NCBI GenBank assembly: GCA_002329285.1
Contig: DCTO01000117.1
Coordinates: forward strand, 1 to 14,992
Length of the DNA: 14,992 bases
Direction: 5' to 3'
Source of the DNA: Ruminococcaceae bacterium UBA1438
GTDB taxonomy: Bacteria > Bacillota > Clostridia > Oscillospirales > Acutalibacteraceae
A model generated the notes under the pieces. That model did no database searches. It was not told where the DNA came from and saw nothing but the letters and a program-made list of their open reading frames with translations. The position numbers were made by a program, and so were the translations under genes. Each line of letters begins with the position of its first letter. Position 1 is the first letter of the stretch. Shown one piece after another: positions 9,314 through 14,992 of the stretch.

Positions 9314-9418
9314 ATTCAAGTAAATTAGTTTCTTTTCTTATTCGCCCATAGACGCTCATTAGTTCTCCTGCTGGTTTACCATTTGAAAGCTTATATGCCC
9401 TGTCACAGCATTTTTTTT
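9312..9418 (-). other. Out-of-frame C-terminal remnant of the TPR-like gene
   Basis: Past the A8 tract (9411-9418), the frame reached by dropping one A stays open for 32 more codons to a TAA at 9314-9312. It continues the helical-repeat pattern (CCDRAYKLSNGKPAGEL, then VYGRIRKETN) and stops right at the terminator. This is what one expects from the true end of the gene, giving 185 residues in total. The remnant has no start signal of its own. Confidence 0.55.
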
Positions 9419-9870
9419 GCATTATCATATTCATACAAATCACAGTATGCTGCAGCTATTGAAGTTAAAAGAGGAGGCGTAAAAACTTCACTTCCATATT
9501 TTTGTTTAATTTCAGAAAATATTTCAACCACTTCTTTTGCCTTACCCTGTTTTCTCAAGCAAGATGTAAGCATTGGCAGAATGTATTTAAGTAATCTGCC
9601 GTTATCCTTTTCAAGTGCTTTTTTGAAACAAATAATTGCCAAATGCTCAGACGAGGTGTTTTTATATATAGCGCCTATTTGCATAAGCCTTCCCGCACTG
9701 AAATTTTTGAGATTTTCTTCTGAGAAAAATTTTTGATTCAGTGTGCTTTGAATGGCACTTGGGGCTACTCTATAGTTTTCATTTACCCATTTATTATTTG
9801 CGCGGATATATATTTGTCCTTCATATTCAATTTTCAGATTTTCCATCGGATCTTTTGAATTAATACCCAT
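9403..9870 (-). CDS. TPR-like helical-repeat protein, unknown function (likely 3' frameshifted)
   Basis: I do not recognise a named family. As read, 155 residues. The N-terminal ~40 residues look like a small strand-rich segment (IEYEGQIYIRANNKWVNENY); from about residue 58 there are paired helices in the tetratricopeptide style (IGAIYKN, EHLAIICFKKALEKD, LTSCLRKQGKAKEVVEIFSEIKQKYG, SIAAAYCDLYEYDNAKK). The frame stops just after an A8 tract; one base fewer would extend it to 185 residues. The ATG overlaps the stop of the upstream deaminase gene (TAATG), so it is the last gene of the salvage operon. Composition is odd: by hand count 140 of 420 bases in 9421-9840 are G or C (33%), well under its neighbours, suggesting later acquisition. 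An alternative start is the ATG at 9846. Confidence 0.6.
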   Translation of the reverse strand: MGINSKDPMENLKIEYEGQIYIRANNKWVNENYRVAPSAIQSTLNQKFFSEENLKNFSAGRLMQIGAIYKNTSSEHLAIICFKKALEKDNGRLLKYILPMLTSCLRKQGKAKEVVEIFSEIKQKYGSEVFTPPLLTSIAAAYCDLYEYDNAKKML

Positions 9871-11126
9871 TATTTAATCCTCTCAATGACAGCTTGCGCT
9901 TCGGCGTAGATTTTTTCAATATCCGTGTTTGAAAATTCGCCGTTTTCATAAAGGATTTTGCCGTTAATCATCGTCAGCTTAACGTTTTCCTTTGAGCCGG
10001 AATAAACAAGATTTTTGGTGATGTTGTTAATCGGCTGCATGTTCGGGCGCATCAAGTCAATCACAATTAAATCCGCCTTCTTGCCAACCTCAATGCAGTC
10101 GCAATCGTTAAGCCCCATGCAATGAGCGCCGCCGATGGTTGCCATTTTCAGAATTTCATCAGCGTTGCAGGCGGCCGCGTCCTTTTCATTAAGCTTCTGC
10201 GTTGCGGCAATTAAAAACATTTCGCGAAACATATCAAGCGCGTTGTTGCTGCTTGGCCCGTCAGTACCGATTGCAAGGTTAATTCCCTTATCCATCATCT
10301 TGCAAACGGGCGCAATGCCGGAGGCAAGCTTGGCGTTTGAGCCGGCGTTTATAATCGCCCAGATACCTCGCCTTTTGTATACATCTAAATCCTCGTCGGA
10401 AACCCAAACGCTGTGGTATCCGCCACCGCCGTAGTTAAAGAGGCCAAGCTCGTCAAAAAGGGCAGTCGGCGTTTTGCCGTATCTTTCAATGCAACCCTCA
10501 ACCTCGCTTTTTGTTTCGGATGAATGGGTGAAAACGGGCGCCTCATATTTATCGGCAAGCCCCGCAATGCCTTTCATTATTTCCTTTGAGGTTGTGTATT
10601 CCGCGTGAAAGCCCAGCTTGTAAGAAATAAGCTCGTCATAACTGTTGTATCGCTTATAAAAGTCTTCAAGTATATCAACGCTTTCCTTGAAATTGTTAAC
10701 AGCGCCGCACATAACCGTTCTGAAGCCCGCGTCGACGCTTGCCCTTGCCATATCCTCCGGGAAGTAATACATATCAAAGCAGGCGGTTATTCCGCTGGTC
10801 AGATATTCAAGAAAAGCAAGGCGGGAAAGATTATAGATATCCTCGCCGGTCAGCTTTGCCTCCATCGGGAAAATCATATCGTAAAGCCACGGCTGAAGCG
10901 GCAGATCGTCTGCAAGGCTTCTTGCAAAGGTCATTGCCGAATGGGTGTGCGCATTTTTGAAGGAGGGCATCAGAAGATTGCCTTTAAGGTCAATCTCTCT
11001 GTCTGCTTTAATCTGCGCATTTTTGCCGATAAAGCATATTTCATTACCGTCAACCCAAACCTCTTCGTCTGTGATTTCAAAGCCGTTTTTAAGGGTTAAA
11101 ACCCTTCCGTTAAAAAATCTAATCAT
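9870..11126 (-). CDS. mtaD: Amidohydrolase, MtaD-like 5-methylthioadenosine/S-adenosylhomocysteine deaminase
   Basis: Metal-dependent TIM-barrel deaminase expected to turn the adenine of methylthioadenosine or S-adenosylhomocysteine into hypoxanthine. It has 418 residues, the usual length. Compared from memory with Thermotoga TM0936: metal ligands H60-x-H62 (NAHTHSAM), H201, D289 (GTDGPSSNN); catalytic E204 (THSSET) and H238 (GYHSVWVSD); H174 also kept. The metal-dependent chemistry thus looks intact. One departure is seen: the usual HNPxSN segment reads INAGSN (259-264), losing the His and Pro. AGGAGG lies ten bases before the ATG, within the end of mtnA, which it overlaps by 8 nt. Neighbouring mtnA and phosphorylase genes favour a methylthioadenosine role over guanine, cytosine or triazine deamination, but substrate is inferred. 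Confidence 0.82.
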   Translation of the reverse strand: MIRFFNGRVLTLKNGFEITDEEVWVDGNEICFIGKNAQIKADREIDLKGNLLMPSFKNAHTHSAMTFARSLADDLPLQPWLYDMIFPMEAKLTGEDIYNLSRLAFLEYLTSGITACFDMYYFPEDMARASVDAGFRTVMCGAVNNFKESVDILEDFYKRYNSYDELISYKLGFHAEYTTSKEIMKGIAGLADKYEAPVFTHSSETKSEVEGCIERYGKTPTALFDELGLFNYGGGGYHSVWVSDEDLDVYKRRGIWAIINAGSNAKLASGIAPVCKMMDKGINLAIGTDGPSSNNALDMFREMFLIAATQKLNEKDAAACNADEILKMATIGGAHCMGLNDCDCIEVGKKADLIVIDLMRPNMQPINNITKNLVYSGSKENVKLTMINGKILYENGEFSNTDIEKIYAEAQAVIERIK

Positions 11127-12104
11127 TCAAAATCATCCTCCTAAGATTTTCTCTGAACGGGGGATAGATAATGCCCCTGTCAGTAATAATTGCCGTTATC
11201 AGCTCATTGTCTGTAACGTCAAAGGCGGGGTTAAAGCATTTTGTTTGCGGCAGAGCGGAGGGACGCTCAAAAAACATATTCTTGATTTCCTCGCCATTTC
11301 TTTCCTCAATAACAATATCTTCGCCGGTTTTGCATTCAAAATCAATCGTTGAATATGGCGCAAGCACGTAAAAGGCAACCCCGTAATGCTTTGCAAGAAT
11401 TGCTGCGCCGCTTGTGCCGATCTTGTTGGCGGTGTCTCCGTTTGCGGCAATTCTGTCAGCCCCCACAAGCACTGCGTTAATAAGCCCCTTTTTCATCACT
11501 AGGCTTGCCATGTTATCGCAAATCAGTGTGGTGTCAATCCCGTGGTTTTCAAGCTCAAAGCTTGTCAGCCTTGCGCCTTGAAGTAATGGGCGCGTTTCGT
11601 CAACATATGCCCGGAAATTATATCCCTTTTCCTTGCCGAGAATAAGCGGCCCAAGCCCCGTGCCGTATTTTGATGTGGCAAGCTCTCCCGCATTGCAGTG
11701 AGTTAAAACGCCGTCTCCGTCTTTAAGCAGGGAAAGCCCGTGCTCGCTGATTTTGCGGCAAAGCTCAATATCCTCATTGTGAATTGCAATTGCCTCATCA
11801 ATGCCGCTATTTCCGCTTTCAATAGCGGCTTTAATCCGCTTAACAGCCCAGCTTAAATTAACTGCCGTCGGCCTTGCGGAAATCAGATGTTCAGCGTTTT
11901 TTCAATATCGTCTCCGTGAAAAAGAGCAAGGGCATATCCTGCAAAAATCCCGATTGCCGGCGCACCTCTTACTGCAAGGCGGCAGATTGCGTCAAAGCAA
12001 TCCTCAATGCAGGTCATTTCTATGTATTTAATTTCATTAGGCAGCAAGGTCTGGTCAAGGATTATCAGCCTGCCGTTTTCAAACTTTATGTTTTCAGTAT
12101 TCAT
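11119..12104 (-). pseudogene. mtnA: S-methyl-5-thioribose-1-phosphate isomerase, frameshifted
   Basis: Isomerises methylthioribose-1-phosphate to methylthioribulose-1-phosphate. The protein is recognisable along its whole length but lies in two frames. The N-terminal part (ATG 12104 to stop 11883, 73 residues) carries the substrate-binding VRGAPAIGIFAGYALAL; the C-terminal part carries [13 protein letters not shown], the catalytic cysteine in [25 protein letters not shown], and the catalytic aspartate in [16 protein letters not shown], then FNPAFDVT. The break is at a run of six A (11897-11902); one extra A gives [13 protein letters not shown] and a continuous 328-residue protein, close to the family's ~340-350. 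It overlaps the phosphorylase by 11 nt and the deaminase by 8 nt. Either a real mutation, a homopolymer sequencing error, or recoding; both halves show no other damage. Confidence 0.9.
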
Positions 12105-12909
12105 CTGCAATTCTCTCAACGGTTGCTTTAATCAGTGTGTTGAATTTAACGGCGGTTTTCGTTGCGGTTTCGCCAACCTCCTCGCTTGTGATGGGCCTGT
12201 CAAGCAGACCGCATGCAAGGTTTGTTATGCAGCTGATTGCGCAAACCTCAAATCCGCAGTGCTTTGCCGCCTGTGCTTCAATCGCAGTGCTCATGCCCAC
12301 TGCATCCGTCCCTAAAACAGAGCACATCCTGATTTCCGCTTTGGTTTCAAAGGCAGGCCCCTGAAGCTGAATATAAACGCCTTTTTTTGTTTTGATTCCT
12401 TTTTCAAGCGCGCATTCGGTTATGATTCTGCAAAGCCTTTTGCTGTAAACCTCGCTCATATCCGGGAAACGCACGCCAAGGCTATCAATATTTCTTCCGC
12501 GCAGGGGAGAGGGAACAAGGCATGAAATATGATCCTCAATAATCATCAGATCACCAATCTGAAAATCCCTGTTAATTCCGCCTGCCGCGTTCGTTAGAAT
12601 TAGCTGCTTTGCGCCAAGAAGCCTCAAAATCCTAATCGGCAAAGCCACCTGCTGTGCAGAGTATCCCTCATAAAGATGAATTCGCCCCTGCATTATTGCA
12701 ACCTTTGCCTTTCCTATGAAACCGAAAATAAAGCGCCCCTTGTGCCCCGGTGCGGTTGAGACCGGGAAATCGGGAAGGTCTGCAAAATCAATTATGGCTA
12801 CGGGCTCAACCTCATCGGCAAAGCTGCCGAGTCCGGAGCCTAAAACAATCGCCGTGTCCGGCACAAAGTCTGTTGTTTTTCTGATGTATTCAAGCTGTTT
12901 CTGAAGCAT
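12094..12909 (-). CDS. punA: Purine nucleoside phosphorylase (trimeric type), possibly methylthioinosine phosphorylase
   Basis: Splits purine nucleosides with phosphate into base and ribose-1-phosphate. It has 271 residues, typical of the trimeric PNP/MTAP family. Phosphate site: S25 (LGSGLGSF), H56 (GHKGR), R76 and H78 (MQGRIHLYEGY), N107-A-A. Base site: E188 (QGPAFETKAE) and N230 (CITN), which in the family select 6-oxopurines; true MTA phosphorylases carry Ser and Asp there. M206 (VGMST) contacts the ribose. The residue in the position of human PNP His257, which binds the 5'-hydroxyl, is S242 (ITSEEV in place of HEEV), giving room for a 5' substituent. GGAGGG lies four bases before the ATG. 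First gene of the operon with mtnA and mtaD. Family certain, preferred substrate inferred. Confidence 0.9.
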   Translation of the reverse strand: MLQKQLEYIRKTTDFVPDTAIVLGSGLGSFADEVEPVAIIDFADLPDFPVSTAPGHKGRFIFGFIGKAKVAIMQGRIHLYEGYSAQQVALPIRILRLLGAKQLILTNAAGGINRDFQIGDLMIIEDHISCLVPSPLRGRNIDSLGVRFPDMSEVYSKRLCRIITECALEKGIKTKKGVYIQLQGPAFETKAEIRMCSVLGTDAVGMSTAIEAQAAKHCGFEVCAISCITNLACGLLDRPITSEEVGETATKTAVKFNTLIKATVERIADEY

Positions 12910-12938
12910 AACGCCCTCCGAAATTCTTATTTTAAAAT

Positions 12939-12967
12939 ATTATAATTCTTTTTAAACATTAAATCAA
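12939..12967 (-). promoter_or_regulatory. Sigma-A promoter of the phosphorylase-mtnA-mtaD operon
   Basis: Read on the - strand: TTGATT (12967-12962), exactly 17 bp, then a perfect TATAAT (12944-12939). Transcription would start near 12932, leaving a leader of about 20 nt that contains just the GGAGGG site before ATG 12909, too short for a riboswitch. It stands back to back with the lipoprotein promoter, with 9 bp between the two -35 boxes. Confidence 0.8.
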
Positions 12968-12976
12968 TAAATCCTG

Positions 12977-13005
12977 TTGCATTATTTATTATTTTTTGTT
13001 ATTAT
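12977..13005 (+). promoter_or_regulatory. Sigma-A promoter of the BMP-family lipoprotein gene
   Basis: TTGCAT (12977-12982), 17 bp, TATTAT (13000-13005), in a very AT-rich divergent intergenic region. Transcription would start near 13012 and give a leader of about 32 nt with GGAGGG at 13032-13037. I found no clear operator palindrome between the two promoters. Confidence 0.65.
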
Positions 13006-13043
13006 ATATTGGTAAAAATAGTTTCTTTCTTGGAGGGAAATTT

Positions 13044-14924
13044 ATGAAAAGATTAATTAGCGTGCTTATGTGCGTTGCGCTTATTGCTGTAACCGCTGTT
13101 TCTTTCACAGGTTGCGGCAAGGCAGAAAGCAAAAGCTATCAAGTTGTTTTACTCACTGACGGCGGCCTGGTTACAGACGGCGCTTATAACGAAAGTGCTT
13201 GGAACGGCGTTAAGGAATATTGCGATGCCCAGGGCCTTTCTTATCGTTATTATCAGCCTCCGGTTGAGGAGGGCAGCCCTGTTTCAACCGAAACCGCGCT
13301 TGAGTATATTGAGCTTGCCGTAAGCAAGGGCGCGGCAATGATTATTTTGCCAACAGCTGCTTATGAGGTTGCGGCATATGAAGCCTCAGCACTCTATCCC
13401 GAAGTTCAGTTCATTCTGATTGACGGCACTCCCCATCCTGCAGATTCTGATATTGACGCTTACCTCGGCAATGTTATGTGCATTGATTTTAACACGCTTG
13501 AAAGCGGTTTCCTTGCAGGCTATGTTGCTGTTGTTTCCGGAAACACTGATCTCGGCTATCTCGGCTCTGTTAAAACCAGAACCTCAAGCAGCTATGGCGC
13601 AGGCTTTGTTCAGGGCGCCGGCTATGCCGCTGATGAGCTTGGAATTCCCGTAAGGCTTTCTTATGCCGATTATGATTCTGATTTCCTTGATTATGATTAT
13701 TCCTTCACCTTAACCGCAAATTATGATAAGGTTGAGAATATTGATGAGGAATGCTTTGTTGTTAATGTTGAAAACGGCAAAGGTTCCGGCACTTACACGG
13801 AAGGCTCAAACGTTAAAATCACTGCTGATCCTGCTCCGGAGGGCAAGGTGTTTGATCATTGGGATTATAAGAGCAACACCGATGGCGTTAAGGATAAAAA
13901 GATTAACCTTTCCTCAACCAAGGAAGCAGAAATTAACCTTCTCGTTGAAAAATGCGATTGCACTTTAACGGCTGTTTATGCGGATGCTCCTTCGGCAACG
14001 TATCCGATTATAGTTAAGTCTGCTGACGGCGCTTCTGATTTCTCCGCCCAGTATATTATGGCAGGGGAGTCCTGCAACGTTAAAGCGCCTGCTGCTGAAA
14101 GCGGCTATGTTTTTGATCACTGGCAGATTGAAACCGCAAGCGGCGCTGAAGCCGATATTGATGACGTTAACGCTAAGGACACATGGGTTCATGTCAGTGA
14201 AGAGGTTGGCGGCATAACGCTCACTCCTGTTTTTGCGCAGAGCGCAGATCCAACCTTCAACGTTTCTGTTGTAACGGGTGAGGGCGGTAACGGCGAATCT
14301 CTCGGCTCCGGCTCTTATGTAACGGATGATTATATTGAGGTTGAGGCTGCCATCCCGCAGGAGGGCTATATCTTCACTCGTTGGTCAAATGCGGATGCGG
14401 ATGGCTATGGCGCCGGCATCAGCATGGAAAATGAATATTCACCAAGCACTAATTACACTATGGTAAACCGCTATCAGTCAGTTGTTGAAAAGATGTTTGA
14501 TAACGGCGTTTCAATTGTTTTTGCCGGCGGTAACGAGGAAATCGGTGCAGTTTCAGAGGCAACAAAGATTTATAATTATCAGAAATTTGCAATCGGCTCT
14601 GAAAGCTGGCAAAAGAATTGGGAGAATTATTATTCAACTGCCATCAAGGATTACGGCTCTGCCGTTAAGGCTTGCCTTGAGGATTATCAGGGCGGCTTCA
14701 CTTACACCGGCAGCTGCGCAAATAACGGCATTTTGATGAGCTTCGTTGATGAGAAGAATCAGGCTCAGTATGATGCGGTTTATCAGGCGCTTGCAAATAA
14801 TCAGATTGCGCTTCGCGGCGTTGCTCCCGGCGCGGATGTCCGCCTTGCAAATAATTCAAAATGCTTAACCCTTGATTATTGGGTTATGCAGGTTATTGAA
14901 TTTGATTTAACGGTCACCGAATAA
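13044..14924 (+). CDS. BMP-family (PnrA-like) substrate-binding lipoprotein with three inserted InlB/Flg_new-like repeats
   Basis: Surface lipoprotein of 626 residues, where ordinary BMP/PnrA nucleoside-binding proteins have about 330-380. Signal peptide MKRLISVLMCVALIAV with lipobox FTGC, lipidated Cys24. First lobe residues 32-215: LLTDGGLVTDGAYNESAWNG, then ILPTAAYEVA, YPEVQFILIDG, NTLESGFLAGYVA, GFVQGAGYAA. Residues about 236-472 are three beta-rich repeats with marks VFDHW (W273), VFDHW (W360) and IFTRW (W447), exactly 87 residues apart. The binding fold resumes at NRYQSVVEKMFDNGVSIVFAGG and runs to the C terminus. The usual GVDxDQ segment reads IGSESWQ (517-522), so the ligand may not be a plain nucleoside. 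ATG 13044 is chosen for GGAGGG upstream; an in-frame start at 12996 lies in the promoter. No ATPase or permease gene is visible and a terminator follows. Confidence 0.88.
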   Translation: MKRLISVLMCVALIAVTAVSFTGCGKAESKSYQVVLLTDGGLVTDGAYNESAWNGVKEYCDAQGLSYRYYQPPVEEGSPVSTETALEYIELAVSKGAAMIILPTAAYEVAAYEASALYPEVQFILIDGTPHPADSDIDAYLGNVMCIDFNTLESGFLAGYVAVVSGNTDLGYLGSVKTRTSSSYGAGFVQGAGYAADELGIPVRLSYADYDSDFLDYDYSFTLTANYDKVENIDEECFVVNVENGKGSGTYTEGSNVKITADPAPEGKVFDHWDYKSNTDGVKDKKINLSSTKEAEINLLVEKCDCTLTAVYADAPSATYPIIVKSADGASDFSAQYIMAGESCNVKAPAAESGYVFDHWQIETASGAEADIDDVNAKDTWVHVSEEVGGITLTPVFAQSADPTFNVSVVTGEGGNGESLGSGSYVTDDYIEVEAAIPQEGYIFTRWSNADADGYGAGISMENEYSPSTNYTMVNRYQSVVEKMFDNGVSIVFAGGNEEIGAVSEATKIYNYQKFAIGSESWQKNWENYYSTAIKDYGSAVKACLEDYQGGFTYTGSCANNGILMSFVDEKNQAQYDAVYQALANNQIALRGVAPGADVRLANNSKCLTLDYWVMQVIEFDLTVTE

Positions 14925-14939
14925 ACATAAAGCTAAGTA

Positions 14940-14978
14940 AAAAGGCCTTATCTTATTGAGATAAGGCCTTTTATTTTC
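14940..14978 (+). terminator. Intrinsic terminator after the BMP-family lipoprotein gene
   Basis: Stem of 14 bp, AAAAGGCCTTATCT (14940-14953) with AGATAAGGCCTTTT (14959-14972), loop TATTG, then ATTTTC. The near-symmetric A-rich and T-rich flanks suggest it can also act on the opposite strand. It makes the lipoprotein gene a single-gene unit within the visible sequence. Confidence 0.88.
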
Positions 14979-14992
14979 AGAAGCTTGCCGTT

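Noticed and set aside
10605..11352. Open frames of 164 and 135 codons on the + strand
   Set aside because: They lie antisense to the deaminase and mtnA genes and show no domain or ribosome site.
11892..11905. Programmed -1 ribosomal slip at AAAAAAC in mtnA
   Set aside because: The heptamer is A-AAA-AAC but the zero frame reads GAA AAA ACG, which is not the phase of a tandem slippery site, and I see no strong stimulatory hairpin just downstream. Slippage in transcription is not excluded.
12910..13043. SAM or purine riboswitch ahead of either divergent unit
   Set aside because: Both leaders are about 20-32 nt from the predicted start sites, too short for a known aptamer.

Overview
The window looks like chromosomal DNA of a gut-type Clostridia, most likely Oscillospiraceae/Ruminococcaceae. 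The grounds are Firmicute-style ribosome binding sites (GGAGG/AAGGAG), sigma-A type promoters, a PyrK/PyrD class 1B dihydroorotate dehydrogenase, a lipoprotein with a clostridial cell-surface repeat domain, and GC-rich intergenic hairpins of a kind I associate with that group. The lineage is inferred; there is no rRNA or other marker here. G+C is near 45-50% except for one gene near 33%.

Region 1 (1-7008, + strand) is most of a de novo pyrimidine operon: carB (5' end outside the window), pyrK, pyrD, pyrF, pyrE, pyrB, pyrI. Genes overlap by 1-11 nt or are closely spaced, and the seven products cover carbamoyl phosphate, carbamoyl aspartate, orotate, OMP and UMP formation. carA and pyrC are not in the window. 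Two copies of a small GC-rich hairpin sit in the two largest internal gaps, after carB and after pyrF.

Region 2 (6981-9313, + strand) holds an AqpZ-type water channel, probably with its own promoter inside the end of pyrI, an intrinsic terminator, then a GPH-family sugar:cation symporter ending in a strong hairpin terminator.

Region 3 (9312-12967, - strand) is an operon read right to left from a near-consensus promoter: a trimeric-type purine nucleoside phosphorylase, mtnA (methylthioribose-1-phosphate isomerase, frameshifted in an A-tract), an MtaD-like methylthioadenosine/S-adenosylhomocysteine deaminase, and an AT-rich gene for a TPR-like protein that is also frameshifted in an A-tract. 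Together the first three could convert 5'-methylthioadenosine to methylthioinosine, then methylthioribose-1-phosphate, then methylthioribulose-1-phosphate. Residues in the phosphorylase support a methylthioinosine route.

Region 4 (12968-14992, + strand) diverges from region 3 and carries a BMP-family (nucleoside-type) binding lipoprotein whose binding fold is interrupted by three tandem InlB/Flg_new-like repeats with an exact 87-residue period, followed by a terminator. The divergent pairing of a nucleoside-type binding protein with a nucleoside phosphorylase operon suggests linked uptake and salvage, but no ABC ATPase or permease gene is visible.

No stretch above 300 bases lacks a gene. I saw no tRNA, rRNA, CRISPR array, transposase or attachment site.
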